A stretch of 64,000 nt of DNA from Mastigocoleus testarum BC008 (GTDB lineage Bacteria; Cyanobacteriota; Cyanobacteriia; Cyanobacteriales; Nostocaceae): positions 62,001 through 126,000 of the forward strand of contig NZ_LMTZ01000140.1 in NCBI RefSeq assembly GCF_001456025.1. The letters run 5' to 3'. A model generated the notes under the pieces. That model was not told where the DNA came from. It saw only the letters and a program-made list of their open reading frames with translations, and searched no databases. Within the stretch, counting starts at the first letter, position 1. Each line of letters starts with the position of its first letter. Shown in pieces: positions 35,073 through 44,626 of the stretch. A program made the position numbers and the translations under genes.

Positions 35073-35211
35073 AAATTTAAATTTATTTATTACTACTTAT
35101 TACTACCCAATAGTGAGGTAACAGTAGTTGCATACTCAAACAAAATATTTGCTTGACAAATATCAAAACAATAGTAAGTTCTAGAATTTGACATTCCAGA
35201 ACTAAAAAAAT

Positions 35212-36834
35212 CTAGAACTTAAATGTAGTACGAAGTGTTCCTACATAGACGGTATCGTTGTTATCGTTGTGCTCTGGGTTAAAGATGACCAATAAACCAG
35301 GGGTAACTGCAATCTTATCGTTAAGTTGGAATTTGTAAAGAGTTTCTAGGTGATATGAAGTGTCTGGATCTTCATTTGCAGCAATGTCATTATCAGTAAC
35401 TTTGGGGGGTTGACCAAAGATTACACCGAAGAGACTACCTTTGCTGCCAACGTCTTTAATTCCAACATGAGCACCCCAGTAGAACAAGTCAGCATCTGCA
35501 CCATCGTTAATACCAGAAACTGCTGTAGCGTCAGCTAAACCAGCCCAGCCACCAACAGTGATTTTTGAAGAAGGCTTAAATGCGGCTTGAATACCGTAAT
35601 TGTTAGATGTAGTTGCTGCACCACCAAATGGGTTTTGCGCTAAATCGCTACCGGTACTACCAGTTAGATTGATATTGTTAGTGGTAATATCATTATCGCT
35701 ATCATTCTGATAAGCACGAGCATAGGTAAAACCGATATTAAAGGAATCGCTTGGTTTGAAATCTATTTGACCGAAAACGGCATTAGAACCATTGAAAGCA
35801 CCGTTGGGATCTTCTGGACTACTTCCATTGGGTGATAAGTAAGCCGCGCTCAAGGTCAGATTATCACTAGCCTCGAAACTTGCAGTTACACCTGCACCAC
35901 CATCGCCTAAACGATAGATTGGACTGAAACGTCCGTAACGAGAGATTGCACCAGAACCACTACTTTTGAAGTTGGGGTTAAAGGTGTTGATATTTTCCCA
36001 GATCTCAGCACCATTAGCATCAACCTTTATTCTTGCAGGACCGAGGTTGAAGGCGTAGTTAATCTTATCGATTTCAACATCATTTCCGTTATCACCAGCA
36101 AAACCCAAACGAGTCATATCAGTACCCGTTTGGTTACTATTTTGCTCAATATTACGAGCCTGCAAACGAACTTGCAAGTTATCGGAACCAGTAAAGCTAC
36201 TTTCCAAACTTAAACGAACCCGATTGGCGAATGTGGTATTGCTATCTAAGTCAGCACCACCAACTGCTTCATCACCAAACGCATTGGTTAGGTTAAAGAT
36301 TGCTTCACCTTTCAATTTGGTAGTAGTAGAAAACTGATTTGCTTCCAACTCAGCGGTGCGGGCTTCCAATGCATCAACGCGACCACGTAGAGTTGCAAGT
36401 TCTGCAGAAAATTCTTCTTGTAACCGTTGTAGAGTAGCCAAGTCTTGCTTAGTAACCAGGTCAGCAGTTGCTGTTGCAATTAATTCATTTACCCGATCCA
36501 AACAAGCATTTAAACCAGCAGCAAACTCATAACGAGTGAGAGCACGATTACCACGATATGTACCGTTAGGATAACCAGCAATACAACCATAACGCTCAAC
36601 TAAGGATTGCAGTGCTTGGAAAGCCCAATCAGTAGGCTGTACATCGGAAAACTGGGAAACAGAGGTTACCTGCCCCATGCTGTTGTCAGCTTGTAATTGC
36701 TGTTGCGCGGAAAGCTCAGAAACAGATGTTACTTCACTCTTAATTTCCTCAGCAAAAGCAGTGCCAGCAGTGGAAAAGGTTGCTGCTAGTACAACTGGAC
36801 TCAGCCTTAGGCATTTAAAAATCAATTTATTCAT
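35212..36834 (-). CDS. Outer-membrane porin with SLH domain (OprB family, 'iron uptake porin' type), copy 2
   Basis: 540 residues with the same layout as copy 1. The signal peptide ends AGTAFAEE. A duplicated short motif (VTSVSELSAQQQLQAD, then VTSVSQFSDVQPTDWAF) leads into the SLH domain with CIAGYPNGTYRGNRALTRYE. A coiled coil and an OprB beta-barrel follow, ending VGTLRTTFKF. The two copies are closely similar in the SLH and C-terminal parts and diverge in the barrel loops, as expected for a tandem duplication with different channel specificities. A Crp-like regulator begins 150 bases upstream on the same strand, with its stop at 36988, so it may share control. It is separated from copy 1 by a MITE-like element. 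Confidence 0.92.
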   Translation of the reverse strand: MNKLIFKCLRLSPVVLAATFSTAGTAFAEEIKSEVTSVSELSAQQQLQADNSMGQVTSVSQFSDVQPTDWAFQALQSLVERYGCIAGYPNGTYRGNRALTRYEFAAGLNACLDRVNELIATATADLVTKQDLATLQRLQEEFSAELATLRGRVDALEARTAELEANQFSTTTKLKGEAIFNLTNAFGDEAVGGADLDSNTTFANRVRLSLESSFTGSDNLQVRLQARNIEQNSNQTGTDMTRLGFAGDNGNDVEIDKINYAFNLGPARIKVDANGAEIWENINTFNPNFKSSGSGAISRYGRFSPIYRLGDGGAGVTASFEASDNLTLSAAYLSPNGSSPEDPNGAFNGSNAVFGQIDFKPSDSFNIGFTYARAYQNDSDNDITTNNINLTGSTGSDLAQNPFGGAATTSNNYGIQAAFKPSSKITVGGWAGLADATAVSGINDGADADLFYWGAHVGIKDVGSKGSLFGVIFGQPPKVTDNDIAANEDPDTSYHLETLYKFQLNDKIAVTPGLLVIFNPEHNDNNDTVYVGTLRTTFKF

Positions 36835-36987
36835 TATTTACAGTCTCACTCACACCCGAACACTCAATAGTAAGTATATCCCTAAACCCTTATATATTTG
36901 TCAGGAAATATACTTACTGCCATAATACTATAATTTTTCTGGAAAGATTTGGTGGTTAACAACTAAGTCAACCACTTATTTTTCTGA

Positions 36988-37599
36988 CTACTTTGTATTG
37001 CCTTGATTAGGCAAACGGAGGATAATTTGACGTTTATGACGTACAAGTGAAGCTTCTTCTTCAAATTGTTGTAAAAGACGGGTTACGGTAACGCGAGTCG
37101 TGTTCAACACCTCTGCTATTTCCTGATGAGTAATGTTGAGGTGGATTAGCTTACCTTGTTCTACGTCGCGACCAAATTTTTCACTCAACCAAACTAAAAA
37201 CTGCCACAGTCTCAGAGAAATTGGTTTACGATGCACTATGCTTAGCAATTCTTCTGATTGTTGTATATGAGATAACAGAGCATCTGTATATTGATTCCAA
37301 ATGTGGGGCGGTAAAACGCTGACTTCCACATTTGTCAAACATTCAATTTGATAGGGCTTAACTGTGGAAAGAGGATAACCAATTAAGTCACCAGCACCCC
37401 AGTAGCCCAAGGTAATAAAGGTCCCATCTTCACTCCAGGTTAGAGTACGAACAGCTCCTCGTTCGATGCGCCACAAAACATCATTGCGTTGGGGAATAAT
37501 TTCCCGACGGCTAAATAAACGTTGGGGTAATTGTTGAGTGGAAACAGCAGAGTTTTGAGAGAAGCTAGAAGTTGCTGGACGAGTTGTTGGGTACATCAT
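36988..37599 (-). CDS. Crp/Fnr-type transcriptional regulator with reduced ligand domain
   Basis: 203 residues. The C-terminal winged helix has LNITHQEIAEVLNTTRVTVTRL, an NtcA-like recognition helix. The N-terminal beta-roll is short and lacks the Gly-Glu/Arg phosphate-binding cassette. The first ~25 residues (MMYPTTRPATSSFSQNS) look disordered. It is therefore unlikely to bind cAMP in the classical way. It lies upstream of porin copy 2 on the same strand with a ~150-base gap and could regulate it or be read through into it. It differs clearly in sequence from the other Crp-like gene at 5986. Targets are unknown. Confidence 0.82.
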   Translation of the reverse strand: MMYPTTRPATSSFSQNSAVSTQQLPQRLFSRREIIPQRNDVLWRIERGAVRTLTWSEDGTFITLGYWGAGDLIGYPLSTVKPYQIECLTNVEVSVLPPHIWNQYTDALLSHIQQSEELLSIVHRKPISLRLWQFLVWLSEKFGRDVEQGKLIHLNITHQEIAEVLNTTRVTVTRLLQQFEEEASLVRHKRQIILRLPNQGNTK

Positions 37600-38254
37600 C
37601 GGTATATTTTAGTAAATTAACGCAGTGATTTTGGAATTAAATGTGGGAGGAGGTATCCAGGATATTTCTCACTACCTGATAACTCGTGGCAGAATTGAGT
37701 TATTGCAGTTCAAGCAGTCACAAGAAAAATCAACTAATTTAGTTTGATAACCCGGAATAAATAATTTATTTTCGATGAACCCTGGTAATCGCTTATAGCG
37801 TAGCTTTTGAAGATTAATAGTGCGCGGAGTATTGATAAGTTGAAACTCCAATAACTTTATATGGGAACTCAGGTTTATGAGAATTCATGCAAATCAAAAG
37901 ATAAATGCGGGCTCATAGGTATTCTGTACTTAGACTGTGACAACCTGTTAATTGTTAGAGTATGACAACTCACTAGACATTGGATATGATGCTAATCACA
38001 TCACATTTAAAATTAATTTCCATGCTAGCAACTTTTGTGTCAGCTTATGCAAAATTCCCTAATATCTGCTTGAGTCAGTCACGTCTATAACCCGAACGAA
38101 AACGCTAAGACATAGCAGTTAAGCTTAATACACTCCGGCACTATTCTCTTTCAGCGATAGTAGTTTTAGTTTAGATGCACCCAAGTATCGTGAATGTGAA
38201 ACCTTATACATCCTAGGATAGTTTAGGATAGTTGATAATTACTGTCAACTATTT
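37600..38254. other. Intergenic region between the Crp-like gene and phoX
   Basis: About 655 bases containing the Crp-like promoter and the 3' end of phoX. A stem ATAGTTGA/TCAACTAT (38228-38253) lies directly after the phoX stop on its strand and may act as a weak terminator, although no clear T-run follows on the minus strand. No coding frame was seen. Confidence 0.4.
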
Positions 38255-40516
38255 TTATGAGAGTTTACCTATGGCAACTACAGCTGGTCTTGGAGGAAAA
38301 TCGGACTTTTTGCTAGGCCAATTAGAGCCAATTGGTACTGTGCGTGTCTGGACAAATTCTTGACCAGTAGTGGTATAAATTGCGTACTCTCTAGTTTCGG
38401 AAGCTTGGTTGTTACGAATACCATTAATTTCCCCTGGATGCTGAACCGAGACGAACATGGTATCTTCCTGAGGTGTAAAGCAAGGACCAGTGATTTCACA
38501 TTCCATCGGTCCGATGCCAAATAATAAAGGTTTAAGCGCACCTTCACCACTGATAGGAATATACCAAATACTGTTGTTACCAAACACACCTGATACAGTT
38601 TTTGGTTCTCCTCGGTTACTGGTGCGACTTTTAACAGCATTATTGAGCTTACCCGTAGAAATGTCTGTTACCATCCATACATTTCCTTGACGATCTATTA
38701 ACAAGTTATCGGGGTTTGCAAAGCCCATTCCACCATCATTAGGTTCGCCACCAGTTGCTACAATTTCCCAGCGAAATGTGTTTGCAACTAAATCATTGCT
38801 GTCTTCTTTAAGCCGCATGACCCAGCCATACTCATAGGGAGTTTCGCTACTTGGACCTTTGAATATCCGTGCGTCTGGACCACCATCTTCGCCAGAAGAA
38901 CCGGAGGTAAAAGTAATGAATAAGTCTCCATTCGGTGCGATTTCTGTATCTTCCGGACGTGCTGTGCAAGTACCTCCAACCGCACTAGCGGCATAATGGG
39001 CATCGACTAAAATTGCGCCCTGTTTTTCTGAAGGTGTACCAGTATACAGATCGCCAAGAGTTTTAAATATTTGTTTATACTTGGTAATTTGTTCGTCACG
39101 AGTGACGAGCAAGTCTGTACCTTTAGAAGTTTCGGGTAATTTTTCAGACGAATTAGATAAAGCCTGTTTTTCCCTTTGCTTATCGCTATTTATTAGCGGA
39201 CCTTTCGGTAAGCGAATTAAGTTTCCAACAATATTGCTGGGTAAGTCTGGCTCTATTTCTGTATCTGATTTCAAAGGTATCCAACGACCCGTACCATCAG
39301 CAGCAAATTTGGCAACATAAAGCATTCCCTGACTTAGTAATTGCGAATTACTTTTATCCTTGGGATCGCGAACTGTATCTTTGCTAATGAACTTATATAT
39401 ATGCCCACCTTTACGATCACATCCGGAATAAAATGCCAGTGGTTTTCCTGCTTCAACACGTACACCCACCGCTTCATGACGATAACGCCCTAACCAGGTA
39501 TGTTTAGTACCGTAGTCGTTGGGATTTGCTGGATCTACCTCTACAATCCAACCATACTTGTTTCCGGCTAAGCCAAATATATTACCTTGTCCGGAAATAG
39601 ACTTCTTATTAAACCCAAACGGTTTGGCACTTGGGTCTAAAGATGTACCATCAGCATAAACAGTTTCTGGTACCTGGATTTGAAAGTTTTCTTCGGCGCT
39701 CAAAACAGTTCCCCAAGGTGTTGTTCCACCAGCACAATTACCAAAGGAACCAATAATACGATCGCCTAAATTATCAATGTAACCCTGACCTTCTTTTTTT
39801 TGAAAAATCTCCACAGCTGGACCAGTAGCTTTGAGATACCGTCCATCTTTTAAACCAGAAATCCCTGATATTCGCCGGTCGGATGAAGAATTTGTTCGCT
39901 CCCACTTACCGCTGGCTGTTTTACGAATAGAAATTATGCCTAAACCTTGATCTATCAATGCTTCAGCACAAATTTCTTCAATTTTCGCTTTTATGGGCTC
40001 ATCATCTGGTAAAGCATAAGCATTTACTTCATTTTCTCCAGATGATTTATCTTTAAGTACGGCCTGCAACTCTGCAAATGGAAGAGATTTACCGATTACC
40101 TGTTCGTATGTTTGTACCCAAGGAACAGCACTAATATATTCAAAATTTACTGAAAGATAGCCTTCGTCATCACCGTTCGGGATAAACGATAAATAGTCGT
40201 TGTTGTAGCCAAAACGCGAATCACCAACTTTATCGCCCCAAGCAGCTATTACTTGGTATTCGTAACCTTCTGGCAATATCAAGTCATCTACAACTTTATA
40301 GTTACGATATTTTTCTTGCTGTTGTGATTCTTTTAACCCCAAAGGCTCTAAGGGAATTGGACCATTGATGGGATTAAATGAAAAAGCAGCATTCTGTATT
40401 TGTTTGACAGAATTTTGGTCGATTTTATTGTTACATCCAGCCAGAGAACTGAGTGCTAATGCACCAGTACTTCCTGCCATCCAGAGCAAAAAATGACGAC
40501 GACTTGTAATACCCAT
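38255..40516 (-). CDS. phoX: PhoX family alkaline phosphatase (DUF839), Tat/lipoprotein export signal
   Basis: 753 residues. The N-terminus has a twin-arginine signal (SRRHFLLWMAG) leading to a lipobox LAGC at residues 25-28, so the enzyme is exported folded and probably lipid-anchored. The body is the PhoX/DUF839 beta-propeller: FIPNGDDEGYLSVNFEYIS, then GNCAGGTTPWGTVLSAEENF, where the Glu residues are the usual Ca/Fe ligands. VGVRVEAGKPLAFYSGCDRKGGH and GTCTARPEDTEIAPNGDLFI follow. PhoX hydrolyses phosphomonoesters and uses Ca2+ and Fe3+. It is encoded on the same strand as phoU and sphSR upstream, consistent with membership of the Pho regulon. The upstream region has several TTAA motifs, but their spacing does not make a clear Pho box. 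Confidence 0.88.
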   Translation of the reverse strand: MGITSRRHFLLWMAGSTGALALSSLAGCNNKIDQNSVKQIQNAAFSFNPINGPIPLEPLGLKESQQQEKYRNYKVVDDLILPEGYEYQVIAAWGDKVGDSRFGYNNDYLSFIPNGDDEGYLSVNFEYISAVPWVQTYEQVIGKSLPFAELQAVLKDKSSGENEVNAYALPDDEPIKAKIEEICAEALIDQGLGIISIRKTASGKWERTNSSSDRRISGISGLKDGRYLKATGPAVEIFQKKEGQGYIDNLGDRIIGSFGNCAGGTTPWGTVLSAEENFQIQVPETVYADGTSLDPSAKPFGFNKKSISGQGNIFGLAGNKYGWIVEVDPANPNDYGTKHTWLGRYRHEAVGVRVEAGKPLAFYSGCDRKGGHIYKFISKDTVRDPKDKSNSQLLSQGMLYVAKFAADGTGRWIPLKSDTEIEPDLPSNIVGNLIRLPKGPLINSDKQREKQALSNSSEKLPETSKGTDLLVTRDEQITKYKQIFKTLGDLYTGTPSEKQGAILVDAHYAASAVGGTCTARPEDTEIAPNGDLFITFTSGSSGEDGGPDARIFKGPSSETPYEYGWVMRLKEDSNDLVANTFRWEIVATGGEPNDGGMGFANPDNLLIDRQGNVWMVTDISTGKLNNAVKSRTSNRGEPKTVSGVFGNNSIWYIPISGEGALKPLLFGIGPMECEITGPCFTPQEDTMFVSVQHPGEINGIRNNQASETREYAIYTTTGQEFVQTRTVPIGSNWPSKKSDFPPRPAVVAIGKLS

Positions 40517-41120
40517 CAGTTTGATTGACTACAAATTTACCATCTACACCTATTTGATGGCAAACAACCTTCAGTTGCCTATGATACTGTAAACTTAGAA
40601 GTTTAAGAGGAGGTAAGGTTTTTATAAAATGTAAGTTAGTTAACTGAATCTTAAAGTTAATGGAAAAACTTTAAGACATTGTTTAACAAAATATCGGCAT
40701 AATATGGTATAGGAAATATTCGATGTTTTATCAATTGATGAGCGGATTCTTGTGAACTAATTAACAACACATTTTGTAAAATTTGAAATTTCTTAAAATT
40801 TATAATGCTTTTTCAGGCATCTACCTCCAGACATAAATAATATGTAGTATTATTAATCATAAAGAGTTTTTTATTCAGATATACTATCTAAATAACTCAG
40901 TAAAATTTTTTGTACATCTATCCTGTGGGGTAGAAAACCAGCAATTATATTTACCACAGATGAATCCTATCATTTAAGGATAGATATGCTTATATATGTC
41001 ATGCAAATATTGAGGCTGGAATTTCAAATATTAAGGGTTAGAGTCTGATTTTTGTAACTGAGATATTAGAATTAGTTCAGCTATATTCCAAGAAAATAGC
41101 TAGAATAATCTGAGTATTCA
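40517..41120. other. phoX promoter region
   Basis: About 600 AT-rich bases. A TTAA-rich stretch at 40635-40695 contains five TTAA motifs at irregular 6-14-base spacing on the phoX-coding strand. Cyanobacterial Pho boxes have 8-base repeats at a regular 11-base period, so this is at most a degenerate site. No gene was seen. Confidence 0.35.
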
Positions 41121-41783
41121 TCATGCTCGGTGACCGGTAATTATATATGCGACTCTTTGTCCGATATTAGTTGCATGATCTGCCATGCGTTCTAAAAATC
41201 TAATTGCCAAAACCAGCAGTAAAATTGGTTCTACAAATCCTTCAATATCTCGTTGATAGGCTAAGGTTTGATAAAGTTGTTCGTAGGCAGTATCCACCTC
41301 GTTATCCAAAACTTTGATTTGTTGACCGCAAACAGCATCCATGTCAGCTAGTGCTTTTAAACTAGTTGCTAACATAGCTTGGGCGTAGCGCGACATGTTA
41401 GCAATTTCTGGTAATGAAGAATGAGGCGGATAAGGAAAAATTTTAATTGCGACTTCAGCTAAATCTTTAGCATAATCACCAATACGTTCCAAATCTCTTA
41501 CCAACTGCATAAAAGCACTCAAACAACGCAGGTCCTGAGCTACAGGAGCTTCAAGTGCTACTATTGTTGTGCAGTCCGATTCAATTTGCCGATAGAATTT
41601 GTCGATTTTCTTATCTAATAAAAATAGTTCTTCAGCCGATGATAAATTACGCTCAAAAAGTGCTTGATGACCGAGGCGAAAAGATTGTTCGACTAAAGCA
41701 CCCATACGTAAAACATCTCTTTCTACACGCCTGATTTCACGGGTCAGTTGGGGTCTTCCTGGTTGTAGCTTCATACTTCTCAT
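41121..41783 (-). CDS. phoU: Phosphate-transport regulatory protein PhoU
   Basis: 221 residues from ATG 41783. I chose this start because GGAGG lies 6 bases upstream in phase with a normal ribosome site; a longer frame from 41834 adds MAPQKQKYESPSSRRFL without such a site. It has two PhoU helical repeats: RRVERDVLRMGALVEQSFRL in the first, then LRCLSAFMQLVRDLERIGDYAKDLAE, the conserved E-R-x-G-D-x-x-x-D metal-binding motif. The second repeat has ILLLVLAIRFLERMADHATNIGQRV with the matching E-R-x-A-D-x-x-x-N. PhoU restrains the phosphate sensor kinase when phosphate is plentiful. It is grouped with sphS and sphR on the same strand, as expected. Confidence 0.92.
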   Translation of the reverse strand: MRSMKLQPGRPQLTREIRRVERDVLRMGALVEQSFRLGHQALFERNLSSAEELFLLDKKIDKFYRQIESDCTTIVALEAPVAQDLRCLSAFMQLVRDLERIGDYAKDLAEVAIKIFPYPPHSSLPEIANMSRYAQAMLATSLKALADMDAVCGQQIKVLDNEVDTAYEQLYQTLAYQRDIEGFVEPILLLVLAIRFLERMADHATNIGQRVAYIITGHRA

Positions 41784-41909
41784 CAAAAACCTCCGGGAGC
41801 TAGGAGACTCATATTTTTGTTTTTGGGGAGCCACTTTTTCATTAGGGAAAAAACGATTTGGTTGACAGATTGTGGTGTGGTACTAAATTTAGATGCGACT
41901 AAAAGTAAC

Positions 41910-41934
41910 TAACGGGGATGATAAATCCCCGTTA
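41910..41934. terminator. 10-bp perfect hairpin between sphS and phoU
   Basis: TAACGGGGAT and ATCCCCGTTA pair perfectly around GATAA. A T-rich run (TTTTCTTTTT) follows on the plus strand, where no gene precedes it. On the minus strand it lies 127 bases before the phoU start, so it may be a leader structure, or a terminator for transcripts from sphS. Confidence 0.5.
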
Positions 41935-42492
41935 TTTTCTTTTTATGCCTGACAATTACGATATCCAGTGACAACACTAGTCAAGGTCGTTTTTGTTACT
42001 CACCACATTTAGGATTCAAAAGTCGATATCTCCACAAAATTTTGCTCGGTTCTATCAACTTAATTGTTTTTAAATTTTGTTGCTGACCTTCAGAACTTTA
42101 AATTTATGAGTATAAGTTTTTCATAATCTTGCCATGCACGATTACAACAGAAGCCCTTCCCTCACTTGAATTCATGGTAAATCTACCAATTTCACTAACT
42201 TTCTGAACTACTCATATATCAGTAAATTTTAAGTTACTGAGTGACTGTCGATTGAACAAAACTATATCGGTCGATAGCAAGACTGAATGTGATGCATTTA
42301 GATTTTATTTTGACAATGATAAATAGTTGTAAACGATTATATTATCACAGTATAAGTGGTAAATAACATAGTAAAACAATTTTTTAATATCCTATAGATT
42401 ATAAATTGAAAATATCTTTCATTAATAACCTGCGATAGTGAAGAGCTACAAGCAAAAAAAGTGTCTTGCAATTTTTCTCCATACAGGACACA
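41935..42492. other. Intergenic region between sphS and phoU
   Basis: About 560 bases, AT-rich. No coding frame was recognised. It separates phoU from sphS, so these may be independent transcription units despite being on the same strand. Confidence 0.4.
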
Positions 42493-43833
42493 TTAAATAT
42501 AATCTGTGTCGTTAAAATCTGCCATCTCTTCGCCAAGCAATTCAATCTTTAACCAAGCTCCCCCACTTTCGGGATGATTCATGGCACTTATCTTACCCTT
42601 GTGAGAAAGTATAATTTGTTTGACAATTGCTAAGCCTAAACCCGTACCAACAATATCTGTACTTTTATCCCCCTCAGCTTCATAAGAACGGGAACGAGCT
42701 TCATCTCCTCTATAAAAACGTTCAAAAATATGAGGTAGGTCGTTTTGAGTAAAACCAACACCCGAATCAATAATATTAATCTCTACGGAATAGGAATTAT
42801 CCGCTTCTGATTTACTAACATCTGAAGATGATATAACCTTGGTTTCTACCCGCACATTTGTGTTTGGTGGGCTGTACTTAACACTGTTGTCGAGTAAATT
42901 GAGAAAGACCTGATGCATACGTTGGGGATCGGCATTTACCCAAAGGTTTTCCGGTCCAACATAAACTAGTTTTAAATTGTGTTTTTGGGCTATTGGTTCC
43001 AAACTTTCCCAAACAGTATTAATTAAACCGCGTAATTCTAAAGGCTCGCGATGTAAACGGATAGAACCGCCAGTTTCTAACTGGTTTAAATCTAAAGAAC
43101 TCTGTACTAAGCCAATTAGTCGGTCAATTTCTTTTAATAATCGATTTAACCATCGGTCGAGTGGTGCTTCAATTTGAGTTTGTAAAGTTTCAATTACTAA
43201 CCTGATTGAGGTGAGGGGCGTTCTCAACTCGTGGGCTAAATCAGAAAAAGCTCGATCGCGAACTTGAGTAATCTCCAATAACGGTTGACAATCTTCTAAA
43301 TATACTGCAACTCGACCCTCAGATAGGGGTAAGCTAGTCGCTCGCACAGCTCGAGTTTTAACTTCTAAAATTGCCGTTGCATCTTCACAAGTGGGATGAA
43401 ATATCCACTCTCGTACTTGTATTTGTTGGCGATCACGAGTTTTTTCAATTAACCTGTCAAGTTCGTAAGAACGTACTAATTCCAGGAGTAATCGGATTTC
43501 CCCAGGTTGCCATTTTTGTAAACCCAATAACTCCCGTGCTTGTTGATTGCACCATAATAATTGATTTTCATCATCGACTTGTAGGTAGCCAATGGGTGCT
43601 GATTCGAGGACTTCATAGCAGATTTGTAGTTTCTGCTCTAAAGATTGTTGCTCCAATTTAACTAATTGGATCTCACGTTGTAAGCGTGGAATTAAAGGCG
43701 CTTTAGCTGGAGAAAACCTTTTTCGAAAAAATAATTGCGGTAACCAACAAAACCAAGAATTGAGTTGCACTCGTTTCCAGGTGCAAACACCAATTCCAAG
43801 CCCAAAACCGATACAAAATCCTAGTATTAACAT
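42493..43833 (-). CDS. sphS: Phosphate sensor histidine kinase SphS/PhoR type
   Basis: 446 residues. One N-terminal membrane segment (MLILGFCIGFGLGIGVCTW) is followed by a coiled coil (~50-75) and a PAS domain (~75-190: APIGYLQVDDENQLLWCNQQ). The HisKA domain has FSDLAHELRTPLTSIRLVIE, with the phosphorylated His at ~207. The HATPase_c domain has FLNLLDNSVKYSP, DSGVGF and GTGLGLAIVKQI, all intact. A loop of ~25 residues (VISSSDVSKSEADNS) is inserted in the ATPase domain. SphS senses low phosphate through an N-terminal membrane-linked region and phosphorylates SphR. The gap to sphR is 40 bases, so they are co-transcribed with sphR first. The family and partner are secure. Confidence 0.92.
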   Translation of the reverse strand: MLILGFCIGFGLGIGVCTWKRVQLNSWFCWLPQLFFRKRFSPAKAPLIPRLQREIQLVKLEQQSLEQKLQICYEVLESAPIGYLQVDDENQLLWCNQQARELLGLQKWQPGEIRLLLELVRSYELDRLIEKTRDRQQIQVREWIFHPTCEDATAILEVKTRAVRATSLPLSEGRVAVYLEDCQPLLEITQVRDRAFSDLAHELRTPLTSIRLVIETLQTQIEAPLDRWLNRLLKEIDRLIGLVQSSLDLNQLETGGSIRLHREPLELRGLINTVWESLEPIAQKHNLKLVYVGPENLWVNADPQRMHQVFLNLLDNSVKYSPPNTNVRVETKVISSSDVSKSEADNSYSVEINIIDSGVGFTQNDLPHIFERFYRGDEARSRSYEAEGDKSTDIVGTGLGLAIVKQIILSHKGKISAMNHPESGGAWLKIELLGEEMADFNDTDYI

Positions 43834-43873
43834 GACTAGTTGTTAGTTGTGTTGGAAAAATCATAGCCAACAA

Positions 43874-44626
43874 CTACCCAAAGCGATAACCAAAACCTCT
43901 GACAGTAACAATATATTCTGGATGACTAGGATCTTGCTCTAATTTTTCCCGCAACCAACGAATGTGAACATCCACTGTTTTACTATCCCCAACAAAATCA
44001 GGTCCCCATACTTGGTCTAATAATTGTTCCCGCGACCACACGCGACGGGCATAACTCATAAAGACTTCCAGGAGACGAAATTCTTTTGGTGACAAGCTCA
44101 CCTCATCACCACGTACCAAAACCCGACATTCTTGGGGATATAAAGAAATATCTTTGTACTGTAAGACAGGTGTTTGCGGTAGACTGCTTAAGCGTTGACG
44201 ACGCAATAAAGCACGACAACGAGCAACTAACTCCCGGACACTAAATGGTTTACTTAGATAGTCATCAGCCCCGACTTCTAACCCAAGAACTCTGTCTGTC
44301 TCACTGCTTTTGGCACTCAACATGAGAATTGGAATTGGATTTCCTTGATGTCGGAGCAAACGACAAATGTCCAATCCATTAATGTGAGGCAACATCAAAT
44401 CAAGAACGACTAAATCAAATAGAGCTTCTCCTGAATTAGACTCGAAACATTTCAAAGATTCAATTGCCGAACGTCCATCAGTCGCAGTTAAAACTTCATA
44501 GCCTTCTGCCTCTAAAGCTAAAACTACCATTTCTCTGATAAGTTCTTCATCTTCTACCACTAAAACGCGGTTTGCTTGTCCAATATCTGTTGTTGCAGGA
44601 TACTTCGCTGGCTCACTAGTATACAT
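43874..44626 (-). CDS. sphR: Phosphate response regulator SphR/PhoB type
   Basis: 250 residues. Receiver domain: RVLVVEDEELIREMV (acidic pair), LFDLVVLDLMLPHINGLDIC (phospho-acceptor Asp), PILMLSAKSSETD and DDYLSKPFSVREL (Lys). OmpR/PhoB winged helix: EVSLSPKEFRLLEVFMSYAR, then VWSREQLLDQVWGPDF, then VDVHIRWLREKLEQDPSHPEYIVTVRGFGYRF. The arrangement and the sphS partner 40 bases downstream give the PhoB/SphR assignment. It would activate phosphate-starvation genes such as phoX. It starts the two-component operon. No Pho box was seen immediately upstream, so autoregulation is not supported by what I see. Confidence 0.9.
   Translation of the reverse strand: MYTSEPAKYPATTDIGQANRVLVVEDEELIREMVVLALEAEGYEVLTATDGRSAIESLKCFESNSGEALFDLVVLDLMLPHINGLDICRLLRHQGNPIPILMLSAKSSETDRVLGLEVGADDYLSKPFSVRELVARCRALLRRQRLSSLPQTPVLQYKDISLYPQECRVLVRGDEVSLSPKEFRLLEVFMSYARRVWSREQLLDQVWGPDFVGDSKTVDVHIRWLREKLEQDPSHPEYIVTVRGFGYRFG

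Larger units (their letters stand above)
33897..35211. other. Gene-free region between the two porins
   Basis: 1.3 kb, holding the promoter and a long AT-rich upstream region of porin 1, a MITE-like palindromic element (34633-34756), a REP-like fragment (34919-34970) and the porin 2 terminator. No credible coding frame was found. Short frames lack start signals and family resemblance. Confidence 0.5.

Noticed and set aside
40635..40695. Possible Pho box upstream of phoX (TTAA-rich stretch)
   Set aside because: Five TTAA motifs are present, but spacing is irregular (6, 11, 12, 14 bases) rather than a steady 11. Not reported as a regulatory site.
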